Shown here piece by piece: positions 17,024 through 24,525 of a DNA stretch of 54,326 nucleotides (positions are counted from its first letter, which is position 1; each line of letters starts with the position of its first letter). The position numbers and the translations under genes were made by a program. This DNA comes from Eubacteriales bacterium (GTDB lineage: Bacteria; Bacillota; Clostridia; Oscillospirales; Oscillospiraceae), in contig JAUNJE010000013.1 in NCBI GenBank assembly GCA_030533415.1, positions 1-54,326 on the forward strand, read 5' to 3'. The notes beneath the pieces were generated by a model, which saw only the letters and a program-made list of their open reading frames with translations, was not told where the DNA came from and did no database searches.

Positions 17024-17962
17024 TCAATCGTCCTCCCCACCCGTTTCAGGGATCTTGCCCCTGGGAACATACCAGAACGGTTCGTCATGCTCCGGATCCC
17101 AGGGACGTATGACCAGCTTGGCCGCAGTAGGCAGCTTTGGGAGCTTCTCCCCCGGGAAAACAACAATTTCCATTTCCAGCCCGCACTCTCCTTTGTTCAG
17201 GCGGCAGTCCAGAATGCTGGTCCAGCTTTGCAAGTACTGCCCCAGCGCCGCCAGATCCGGGTCTGTAGCCCTTCCCGGGGCAAAATCCATCAGCCTTGGC
17301 GCGCTGCAGCCGCAGGCACAGGGCGCTGTTTCCAGCCTTGCGTTTTCTCCCATGGGACAGCGGAGCGTGGGGCGATCCTTGGGATAGAGCACAACCTCTC
17401 CCACTTCTCCCGCCGGCAGAATGCTTCCGTTCCCGTCCACAATGTCAGCGCCATACGCTTCATCCCATAGGTGGACGCCCCAGCTGTGGCCACAGGCAAA
17501 GCCCGCAACGACGCCCTCCAAGCCAAGGCTGAAGCAGCCTCCCACCTCACAGTCTAAGCCTTTGACGATCCCATCGATCATCCAGTCCACGCAGGGATAC
17601 CCGGCCGTGACCACCCTGCGAATATACAAGGGCGTCGCATAGGCCTTTTTCAGCTTTGTCAGGCCCAAAACGATCAGGGGCGCGCCGATGATGGCACTGG
17701 CTTTTGTGGAGAACGCCATCCGCAATAGGGTCTTCCAGCGGAAATCCGGCCCCCAGACCACGGGCAGCGCCCCACAGCGAAGCACCGCTTGTTCCATGAG
17801 CCAGCTTAGTCCGCCCTTTTTATATTCCGGGAAGCAGATCAGCACCCGCTCCCGTTTTCTCAGAAAGCGTCCCAAATGGTCCGCCAGATAGGCAATGCTG
17901 CGCTCCTGCACCGGCGCTTCCATGCTTCTTCTCACGATTTCCCTGTATGCACTGCGATCCAT
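17024..17962 (-). CDS. Short PaaK-like adenylate-forming enzyme homologue
   Basis: 312 residues, clearly shorter than the roughly 430 of phenylacetate-CoA ligases. Recognisable elements are the central GAPLIVLGLTKLKK, a GCFSLGLEG block, and GEVGEVVLYPKDRPTLRCP leading to ENARLETAPCACGCSAPRL. The last matches the GELV...TGD...CxCGR segment of PaaK-type adenylating enzymes, although the conserved TGD has become GEN. The lysine-bearing small C-terminal domain appears reduced. It may be a diverged or non-adenylating relative. It sits directly upstream of the phosphatase gene. The substrate is unknown. Confidence 0.65.
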   Translation of the reverse strand: MDRSAYREIVRRSMEAPVQERSIAYLADHLGRFLRKRERVLICFPEYKKGGLSWLMEQAVLRCGALPVVWGPDFRWKTLLRMAFSTKASAIIGAPLIVLGLTKLKKAYATPLYIRRVVTAGYPCVDWMIDGIVKGLDCEVGGCFSLGLEGVVAGFACGHSWGVHLWDEAYGADIVDGNGSILPAGEVGEVVLYPKDRPTLRCPMGENARLETAPCACGCSAPRLMDFAPGRATDPDLAALGQYLQSWTSILDCRLNKGECGLEMEIVVFPGEKLPKLPTAAKLVIRPWDPEHDEPFWYVPRGKIPETGGEDD

Positions 17963-18074
17963 TGGCCATCACTTCCCATTTCCCAATTTATGGATATTAT
18001 ACACAACAATCTCTGAAGATTGCAACAGTTATTTTTCGTTTTTTCACAAATTTTTTCCCGCTTATCAAGGAAGC

Positions 18075-18096
18075 GGCCGCAGCTTACGCTGCGGCC
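18075..18096 (-). terminator. Hairpin after the pepF operon
   Basis: A perfect 9-bp stem (18075-18083 with 18088-18096), four-base loop, just beyond the stop of the small gene at 18101. The following minus-strand sequence (GCTTCCTTG) is only moderately T-rich. Confidence 0.6.
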
Positions 18097-18100
18097 CGAA

Positions 18101-18367
18101 TCACACTTTGCTTTTCAGCCATTCGATCATGGCGCTTCTGCCTTCTTCGGTCATAGGAAAGGTTTCCTCCCCCTCCATGGTGCTTTTTTCGTAGCAGTAC
18201 AGGCCGTGCCAGTACTCCACAAAAATCGTACTCTGCCCGAAATCCACCTCTTTCGCCGTAGCCATCACCACATTGGGCTTTGCCCGGAAGCGGAATAGGC
18301 CCAAGGAGCCGGTAAAAATATTGTTCATGGCAAAGGTGTGCAGCGTCGGAATAAACAGTTCTGCCAT
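18101..18367 (-). CDS. Small protein of unknown function downstream of pepF
   Basis: 88 residues, not recognised. The sequence contains NNIFTGSLGLFRFRAKPNVV and STIFVEYWHGLYCYE, suggesting a compact beta-rich fold without membrane segments. GGGAG inside the end of pepF precedes the ATG, and only three bases separate the two genes, so it is translated from the pepF transcript. Confidence 0.7.
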   Translation of the reverse strand: MAELFIPTLHTFAMNNIFTGSLGLFRFRAKPNVVMATAKEVDFGQSTIFVEYWHGLYCYEKSTMEGEETFPMTEEGRSAMIEWLKSKV

Positions 18368-18370
18368 GGC

Positions 18371-20176
18371 TTACTCCCTGGTCAGCGCTTCCATCTCGTC
18401 CAGCAGCTCTCCGAAAAGCTGCAGGGCATTGTTCACAGGCTCGGGGCTGGTCATGTCCACACCGGCGCCCTTCAGCAGGTCGATGGGAGACTTGGAGCAG
18501 CCGCCGGACAGGAAGCCCAGGTAATCCTTCACGGCCGGCTCCCCTTCCTTCAAAATCCGGCGGGACAGGGCAATGGCTGCGGAATAGCCGGTGGCGTATT
18601 GGAACACATAATAGTTGTAATAGAAATGGGGAATCCGTGCCCACTCCATGGCGATACGGTCATCCACCACCATGTCGGGGCCAAAGTACATCTCGTTCAG
18701 CCGCTTATATTCGGCGCAAAGGACATCGGCGGTAAGCGTCTGCCCCCCAGCTACCATCTGACCGATATTCAGCTCAAATTCCGCAAACATAGTCTGCCGG
18801 TACAGCGTTCCTTTGAACTGCTCCAGGAAGTGGTTGATAAAATATGCCCGTTCCCGCTTGTCCGTCGTCTTGCCCAGCAGGTATTCCATCAGCAGGGCTT
18901 CATTACAGGTGGAGGCCACCTCGGCCACAAAAAGCACATAGTCCGCGTCAATGGGGTTCTGATGCTTGTTGGACAGATAGGAGTGGAGGGCGTGGCCCAT
19001 TTCATGGGCCAGGGTAAACTGGCTGTCAAGAGACCCATTGTAATTCATCAGCACAAAGGGATGAACCGCGGCACCAGCGGAATAGGCACCGCTTCTCTTG
19101 CCCAGATTCTGATAAACGTCCACCCAACGGTTTTCAAAGCCCTCCTTTAAAATCGCGCGGTAGTCCTCTCCCAAAGGATACAGGGCGTCGTAAACCGTCT
19201 GTTTTGCTTCGGCATAGGGAATATCCCTGTTCACATCCGCCAGCAGCGGGGTGTAGATATCGTAGAAATGCAGTTCCTCCACGCCCAGCAGCTTTTTTCG
19301 CAGGCGGACGTAGCGGTGCATCTTATCCAGATTCTGGTGGACCGCTTCTATCAGGTTTCGATAAACGGAAACAGGAACATTGCTGCCATCCAAAGAGGCC
19401 TCCAAGGCATTCTCATATTTCCGGGCCTCGGCAAAAAATTTCAGCTGCTTGTTTTGCGCGTTCAATATGGCGGCGGTGGTGTTCTTGAAGCTTGCAAATC
19501 CGTCATAGAAGTTTTCGTAGGCACTGCGGCGCAGATCCCGGTCGGGGCTTTCTTCCAGGCTGACAAAGGTGCCCTGGGTCAGGGGATGTTTCTTCCCTGC
19601 CCCATCTACGGCATCGGGGAATGTCATGTCCGCATCGACAAAAGAGCCGAAAATGGTATCCGGCGCCTGGGACATTTCCCCCGCCGCAGCCAGCAGCTTT
19701 TCCTCGGCGGCAGACAGGGTATGTGCCTTGCGGCGGCGCAGATTGGTCAGATACCGGCGGTAACGCTCCAGGCCGGGACAGGCAGCGTAAAAGCCCTCCA
19801 GGACCTCGTCGGGAATCGCCATGATCTCCGGTGTGTCAAAGCTGCACGCGGCCCCCAGGGCCACGACCACGCTCATGAATTTTCCGGTCATGGCCTGATA
19901 GGCGGCATTGCGGGTATCCTCATCGGCCCTGCGCATGCAGTAGTTGCCTAGCAGCTCCGCTTTTGCATTGACCTGCTCCATTTTTTCCAGATACGCCCGC
20001 AATGTCTGACCGTCCTGCCCGAGCCTGCCTGCAAAAGAGGCCAAAGCGCTCTGGTCCTCCGCCAGCGTCGCCAGCTCCTGTTCCCAGGCTTCATCGGTGG
20101 CATACAGGTCCTCAATGGCCCATTTATCTTCCGCAGGGATTTCCTCGCGGCTGCGGATTTTCTTGGTTTCGTTCAT
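18371..20176 (-). CDS. pepF: Oligoendopeptidase F, M3B zinc peptidase
   Basis: 601 residues, normal PepF length. The zinc site is LAHEMGHALHSYLS (HExxH) at about residue 385, with EVASTCNEALLMEYLL providing the third ligand. The N-terminal helical region (EDKWAIEDLYATDEAWEQEL) matches the family opening. The enzyme cleaves short peptides in the cytosol. ATG 20176 has AGGAGG upstream; the longer frame to 20194 is not needed. A consensus promoter lies at 20245-20272, and a perfect GC hairpin sits in the leader at about 20205-20228. Confidence 0.94.
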   Translation of the reverse strand: MNETKKIRSREEIPAEDKWAIEDLYATDEAWEQELATLAEDQSALASFAGRLGQDGQTLRAYLEKMEQVNAKAELLGNYCMRRADEDTRNAAYQAMTGKFMSVVVALGAACSFDTPEIMAIPDEVLEGFYAACPGLERYRRYLTNLRRRKAHTLSAAEEKLLAAAGEMSQAPDTIFGSFVDADMTFPDAVDGAGKKHPLTQGTFVSLEESPDRDLRRSAYENFYDGFASFKNTTAAILNAQNKQLKFFAEARKYENALEASLDGSNVPVSVYRNLIEAVHQNLDKMHRYVRLRKKLLGVEELHFYDIYTPLLADVNRDIPYAEAKQTVYDALYPLGEDYRAILKEGFENRWVDVYQNLGKRSGAYSAGAAVHPFVLMNYNGSLDSQFTLAHEMGHALHSYLSNKHQNPIDADYVLFVAEVASTCNEALLMEYLLGKTTDKRERAYFINHFLEQFKGTLYRQTMFAEFELNIGQMVAGGQTLTADVLCAEYKRLNEMYFGPDMVVDDRIAMEWARIPHFYYNYYVFQYATGYSAAIALSRRILKEGEPAVKDYLGFLSGGCSKSPIDLLKGAGVDMTSPEPVNNALQLFGELLDEMEALTRE

Positions 20177-20244
20177 ATGATCCCTCCTGGTCAATCTTCG
20201 TCAACACAGGGCGGAAGCCTCCGCCCTGCATGATGCTTTTCTTT

Positions 20245-20272
20245 ATTATACCACGGGAATGAAAAAAAGCAA
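20245..20272 (-). promoter_or_regulatory. Promoter of pepF
   Basis: TTGCTT (20272-20267), a 16-base spacer and TATAAT (20250-20245) on the minus strand. The transcript would begin with a leader containing the stem CAGGGCGGA/TCCGCCCTG before the ribosome binding site. Confidence 0.7.
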
Positions 20273-20325
20273 CGGCCCTTGCAATTATTGGAAAATTATG
20301 ATACAGTAAGCGCCGGTGATAAAAT

Positions 20326-21222
20326 ATGAAGAAACAACTCCGCGGCAGTCTCAGCCTGCTGCTGGCAACCGTCATTTGGGGCTTTGCCTTTATCGCCCAG
20401 AGCGTGGGCATGGACCTCATCGGCCCCTTTACCTTTCAGGCCGTGCGCTGCTTTTTGGCCGTGCTGTTTCTGATCCCCTGCGCTTTCGTATTGGACGCCG
20501 GAAAGTGCGGCTTCCGGGAATCCTTGGAAAAATGGAAAAATCCCACGCTGTGGAAGGTCGGCGCCATCTGCGGCTGCGCCCTGTTCGTGGCGGCCAGCCT
20601 GCAGCAGATCGGCCTGGTATATACGGACGCAGGCAAGGCAGGCTTTATCACTGCCATGTATATCGTGCTGGTTCCGGTACTGGGGCTGTTTCTGAAACGC
20701 AAACCCCCAAAAACCGCGGCGGTCAGCGTGGCGCTGGCTGTGGTGGGGCTGTATCTGCTCAGCTGTATGGGCGTTTCGCAGATCAACAAGGGAGACCTGT
20801 GCCTGATGGGCTGCGCCCTGGCCTTTGCGGTTCAGATCAACTGCATCGACCGTCTTGCGGGAGACCTTGACGGCCTGCGCCTAAACTGCGTACAGAGCCT
20901 GGTGGTGGCCCTGCTTTCCGTCCCCTTCCTGGCCATGACGGAAACGGTGAACGTCCAGAACATCCTGAGCTGCTGGCTGCCCCTGTGCTTTGCGGGAATT
21001 CTCTCCATGGGCGTTGCCTATACCCTGCAGATTGTCGGCCAGAAGGAACTGGAACCTACCACCGCCGCGTTGATCATGAGCCTGGAATCCGTCTTTGCCG
21101 CATTGGGCGGCTGGCTGGTCCTGAACGAAACCATGACAGCCTGGGAGCTGGCCGGCTGCGTGCTGGTATTCGCGGGGGTGATTCTGTCACAGGTGCCGGT
21201 AAAGGCAAACCGCGAAAAATAA
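20326..21222 (+). CDS. EamA/DMT-family transporter
   Basis: 298 residues with ten predicted membrane helices in two EamA repeats (about 5-140 and 150-290). Motifs such as ATVIWGFAFIAQSVGMDLIGPFTF and TAALIMSLESVFAALGGWLVLNE are typical of the drug/metabolite transporter superfamily. Members export or exchange metabolites; the substrate cannot be inferred. The gene is divergent from pepF and appears to stand alone. Confidence 0.9.
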   Translation: MKKQLRGSLSLLLATVIWGFAFIAQSVGMDLIGPFTFQAVRCFLAVLFLIPCAFVLDAGKCGFRESLEKWKNPTLWKVGAICGCALFVAASLQQIGLVYTDAGKAGFITAMYIVLVPVLGLFLKRKPPKTAAVSVALAVVGLYLLSCMGVSQINKGDLCLMGCALAFAVQINCIDRLAGDLDGLRLNCVQSLVVALLSVPFLAMTETVNVQNILSCWLPLCFAGILSMGVAYTLQIVGQKELEPTTAALIMSLESVFAALGGWLVLNETMTAWELAGCVLVFAGVILSQVPVKANREK

Positions 21223-21284
21223 TGTTCTAAAATAATGTATATGCCGCAGGAATCAATAACGCGGAAATTATAGGTGTAATAAGT

Positions 21285-22097
21285 ATGAAAACTTTATATG
21301 TATCCGATTTGGACGGAACATTATTAAGAAACAATGAGAGAACTTCAGACTTTACAAACAGTGTGATAAATAATCTGACGGAACGAGGGATGATTTTTTC
21401 CTATGCAACCGCTCGGTCTTTGATAACCGCTAAAAAAGCAACGAAGGGAATCGCTGCCAAAATTCCACTGATTGTATACAACGGAGCGTTTATAATGGAT
21501 AATGCAACGGAAAATATCCTGATTGCAAACTATTTTGACGCTTCGGTGTATGAGATGTTAGATGATCTGTTTGAAAATAACGTTTATCCCATAGTGTATG
21601 CATATATTGACGGAAAAGAGAAATTTTCATTTGTGCCTGAATTGTGTGCAGCGGGAATGCAGAAATTTCTTGACAGCAGAAAAGGGGATGTTCGTACCAA
21701 TGCAGTAAACTCAGCCGCTGATTTGAAATCAGGGAACCTTTTCTATATCACTTGCATAGATGCGCCTCAAAAACTTAGACCATTGTATGAGAAATATAAG
21801 AGCGTATTTCATTGTGTCTATCAGACAGATATATATACAAACGAACAATGGCTGGAGATTATGCCCTTAAATGCCTCCAAAGCAAATGCAATTAGGCAAT
21901 TAAAGTCATTATTGGGATGTGAAAAAATAGTTGCCTTTGGCGACGGGAAAAATGATATTGATATGTTCGAATTGGCTGATGAAAGCTATGCAGTTGAAAA
22001 CGCTCATGAAGATTTAAGGAAATACGCTACTGATATTATTTTATCTAACGAGGAAGATGGCGTTGCGCAGTGGCTTGCCCGTAATTTTATAATATAA
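21285..22097 (+). CDS. HAD-superfamily Cof-type phosphatase
   Basis: 270 residues. Motif I is DLDGTLLRN (nucleophile Asp near residue 9), motif II SYATAR, motif III the lysine in LNASKANAIRQL, and motif IV AFGDGKNDIDMFE, the full Cof/IIB layout with a cap domain between. These enzymes dephosphorylate sugar phosphates or flavin-type substrates. The gene is strikingly AT-rich compared with both neighbours, suggesting recent acquisition. A hairpin and a copy of the dispersed element follow its stop. Confidence 0.9.
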   Translation: MKTLYVSDLDGTLLRNNERTSDFTNSVINNLTERGMIFSYATARSLITAKKATKGIAAKIPLIVYNGAFIMDNATENILIANYFDASVYEMLDDLFENNVYPIVYAYIDGKEKFSFVPELCAAGMQKFLDSRKGDVRTNAVNSAADLKSGNLFYITCIDAPQKLRPLYEKYKSVFHCVYQTDIYTNEQWLEIMPLNASKANAIRQLKSLLGCEKIVAFGDGKNDIDMFELADESYAVENAHEDLRKYATDIILSNEEDGVAQWLARNFII

Positions 22098-22122
22098 ACA
22101 CATCTATTTTGTGATGCAAAAA

Positions 22123-22143
22123 CAGGAGGCTGCAAGCCTCCTG
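22123..22143 (+). terminator. Hairpin between the HAD gene and element copy B
   Basis: CAGGAGGC and GCCTCCTG pair around TGCAA. No T run follows; the element end begins two bases later. The hairpin at 22436-22454 is related (GGCTGCA and AGCCTC shared) but not identical, so this pair looks like an aged duplication. Confidence 0.6.
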
Positions 22144-22144
22144 T

Positions 22145-22429
22145 CAGGCTGTCGATAAACCCTCTGGCGCGGGAGCGCCCAAGGCTCCCTTGTGCAAAGG
22201 GAGCTGTCACGCGAGCAGCGTGACTGAGGGATTGACGCGGTAAAATGTTTCCTTTTCGCCGAAGTCTAATGCAAATTCGTAACATTCCACTGCACAATCC
22301 CTCCGAGGCGGCTTGCGCCGCCCCACCTCAGCGCAAGGCACTCCCTTCGGTCGCCTTTGCACAAGGGAGGCTTTGGTGCAATGCAAATTGGTAAACTTCT
22401 ACGTTTGAAATTACTCTTTCGACACTCTG
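22145..22429. mobile_element. Dispersed terminator-associated element, copy B
   Basis: A 285-bp copy in the same orientation as copy A. Ends: CAGGCTGTCGATAAAC on the left and TTTCGACACTCTG on the right. It carries about 25 extra bases in the right arm (around 22330-22355), which copy C carries inverted in its left arm. It is non-coding. Confidence 0.85.
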
Positions 22430-22435
22430 AAAAAA

Positions 22436-22460
22436 GGGGCTGCACTGCAGCCTCTTTTTT
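22436..22460 (+). terminator. Terminator with T run right of element copy B
   Basis: The stem (22436-22442 with 22448-22454, one G-U pair) is preceded by AAAAAA and followed by TTTTTT, so it could act in both directions: for the HAD gene from the left and the broken radical SAM gene from the right. Confidence 0.75.
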
Positions 22461-22489
22461 GATATCAGTGTCCGATTAAATCCACTGCA

Positions 22490-23491
22490 TCAGAATCTTC
22501 TGCTGCTGCACTGGCGTTCATCGTTGATGTCGTAAATTTCGATTTTGTTCCCAACAATATAGCGGTGCTGGTATTTCAGATACAGGTCCCGTTCGCTGTA
22601 GTATTCCGTGTTATCCGGTTCTCCGTATCTTTCCGCCAGCTCCCCGAGAGAAGGGACTGTTCGGTAATAAGCATCGTCCAGTTCTTCCAGATAGGCAATC
22701 GTTTCCGCAAAGGGAAGCTGCTCAAAAAAGGCCATATTCTCCCCGGTCAGGGACAAATATAAGGCCCGCTCCTGTGGGACGGAGAACTGATTCTCCGCCA
22801 GCCACTGCCCTTCCGGCCGAAACCGGGCGGTGTTCAGATGCCGCTTTCCCCGTTGTCCGAGCGCGGTATAATCCTCGTGACGGAATCTGACTCTGTTCAG
22901 GCTGATTCCTCTTCCCTCCTGGTGAGGGATAAAGCAGAAAAGCCTGCTTAATGAAAAGTGCTCCAATTCCTCTATCAAGCCATCCGCTTGTCCCGCGTTT
23001 TCCCGGGTCAGCGGGATGCCAACCTCCACGGCCAGCCCAAGGGCGTTGGCCTGGCAGAGGATATCCAGCAGGAAGTCAAAATCCCCCGGACGGGCCGCAA
23101 AGCGGTCATGATATTCCCGCGTTCCGTAAAACGTCAGGTCGATCAGTTCCACGCCATGGGCCTGGACACCGGACAGAAAGCTTCGTATCTGCGCAGGGTC
23201 ACGGAATTTCATTCCGTCAAGCTGCAGGAACCTCCCCGTGGGAGAACCGATTTCGTTCATAAAATCAATGGCCTCCAGCAGCCTGGGGTGCTCCATGGAG
23301 TAACCAAAGCCGAATGTCAGCATAAGTTCAGGCCTGTTCTCCCGCACCTAGCGGTAAAACCGCCGCGCATAGCTTACGCTCCGCGCATACTCCACCCCAG
23401 ACAATTTCCCATTCCAGGACAGAAGGCAATAGCGGCAGCGGTTTTCACAGGGGACACACAGGTTCATGATGTTGACGGATGTGGTTTTCAC
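22490..23491 (-). pseudogene. Radical SAM protein gene interrupted by one in-frame TAG
   Basis: The reading frame opens at GTG 23491 with GGGAGG upstream, runs through the radical SAM cluster motif MNLCVPCENRCRYC (CxxxCxxC), reaches TAG at 23350-23348, and continues without any shift for 285 more codons to 22490. The downstream part has SAM-barrel-like sequence (ELMLTFGFGYSMEHPRLLEAIDFMNE, then VELIDLTFYGTREYHDRFAA). One change of TGG to TAG would account for this. TAG is used as a normal stop elsewhere in the window (for example 47029-47031), so recoding is unlikely. A restart at GTG 23347 would lack the iron-sulfur cluster. The original function is unknown. Confidence 0.8.
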
Positions 23492-23514
23492 GGTTTTCCT
23501 CCCTTCACAGACAG

Positions 23515-23544
23515 CACGCCATCCGGATCCCACCGGATGGCGTG
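23515..23544. repeat. Perfect 12-bp hairpin between recR and the radical SAM gene
   Basis: Bases 23515-23526 pair with 23533-23544 around a six-base loop. On the minus strand six T's precede the stem rather than follow it, so it is not a standard terminator for recR. It may be an RNA-stabilising or attenuating structure. Confidence 0.6.
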
Positions 23545-23552
23545 AAAAAATT

Positions 23553-24152
23553 TCAAATTTCCTGCCGGCCCTCCAGCGCCCGGGACAGGGTAACCTCGTC
23601 GGCGTATTCCAGCTGGCTTCCCACCGGAACCCCGTAGGCCAGACGGGTGACCTTGACTTCCATGGGCCTGAGCAGCCGGGAAATGTACATGGCCGTGGCC
23701 TCTCCTTCGGTGTCGGGGTTGGTGGCCATGATGACCTCACTGACCTCCCCGGTGCCCACGCGCTTCAAAAGCTCCTTGATTTTGATGTCGTCCTGGGTCA
23801 CATGGTTCAGCGGGGAGATAACGCCGTGGAGCACATGGTAGACCCCCCGGAACTCCCGGGAGCGCTCCATGGCAATGACATCCTTCGGCTCGGCCACCAC
23901 GCAGATAAGGCTCCTGTCACGGCTCTCATCGTCGCAGATGGGGCACAGCTCCCGGTCCGTCAAATTCTGGCACATCGGACAGGTGTGAACGGCCTTCTTC
24001 GCTTCCAGAATGGCTGCGGCGAATTCCTCCGCCTCCTCAAGGGGCAGGCTCAGCACATGGAAGGCAAGCCTCTGGGCGGTCTTGCCGCCGATGCCGGGAA
24101 GCCGGGCAAACTGGTCCGTCAGATTCTGCAATGCAGCGGGAAAAAACTGCAT
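23553..24152 (-). CDS. recR: Recombination mediator RecR
   Basis: 199 residues: helix-hairpin-helix (FARLPGIGGKTAQRLAFHVL), four-cysteine zinc finger (CPMCQNLTDRELCPIC), and a TOPRIM domain (LICVVAEPKDVIAMERS) with the C-terminal ATNPDTEGEATAMYI Walker-B-like block. RecR acts with RecO/RecF to load RecA at gaps. It is last of the dnaX-ybaB-recR series, nine bases after ybaB. Confidence 0.96.
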   Translation of the reverse strand: MQFFPAALQNLTDQFARLPGIGGKTAQRLAFHVLSLPLEEAEEFAAAILEAKKAVHTCPMCQNLTDRELCPICDDESRDRSLICVVAEPKDVIAMERSREFRGVYHVLHGVISPLNHVTQDDIKIKELLKRVGTGEVSEVIMATNPDTEGEATAMYISRLLRPMEVKVTRLAYGVPVGSQLEYADEVTLSRALEGRQEI

Positions 24153-24161
24153 GACGCCTCC

Positions 24162-24509
24162 TTAGAACAGGCCGCCCAGGTTCAGGCCGCCGGTGAGACG
24201 GGACATGTTGTTGGCGGCCTCGGCATCCGCCGCCCGCATGGCTTCGTTGACAGCGGCGATCACCATATCCTGCAGCATTTCCACATCCTCGGGGTCCACC
24301 GCCTCGGGGTTGATCTCCATACTGACCAGCTCATGCTTGCCGTTGACCGTGGCAGCCACCATGCCGCCGCCTGCCTTGGCCGTGAAGGTCTTGGCCTCCT
24401 GCTCCTGCTGCATGCGCAGCATCTCCTGCTGCATCTTCTGGGCCTGCTTCAGCATCGCAGACTGATTCATTCCACCGCCGGGCATACCCCGGAATCCGCC
24501 TTTTGCCAT
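24162..24509 (-). CDS. ybaB: YbaB/EbfC nucleoid-associated protein
   Basis: 115 residues. After a Gly/Met-rich N-terminus, a long helix (LKQAQKMQQEMLRMQQEQEAKTF) leads to the beta sheet GGGMVAATVNGKHELVSMEINPEAVDPEDVEMLQDMVIAAVNEAMR, the YbaB signature. The family binds DNA as a dimer. It is located between dnaX and recR, the conserved order. Confidence 0.95.
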   Translation of the reverse strand: MAKGGFRGMPGGGMNQSAMLKQAQKMQQEMLRMQQEQEAKTFTAKAGGGMVAATVNGKHELVSMEINPEAVDPEDVEMLQDMVIAAVNEAMRAADAEAANNMSRLTGGLNLGGLF

Positions 24510-24525
24510 TGTTCATTCTCCTATC

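Noticed and set aside
22004-22297. Short peptides with LRIRIGLRRKGNILPRQSLSHAA-like sequence in several places
   Set aside because: They are translations of the dispersed element and recur only because the DNA repeats (also around 2014-2323, 37671-38084 and 40274-40467); no start signals support them.
23348-23350. TAG in the radical SAM gene as a pyrrolysine or recoded codon
   Set aside because: TAG ends several normal genes here (for example 842-844 and 47029-47031), and no Pyl machinery is visible in the window, so a nonsense mutation is simpler.
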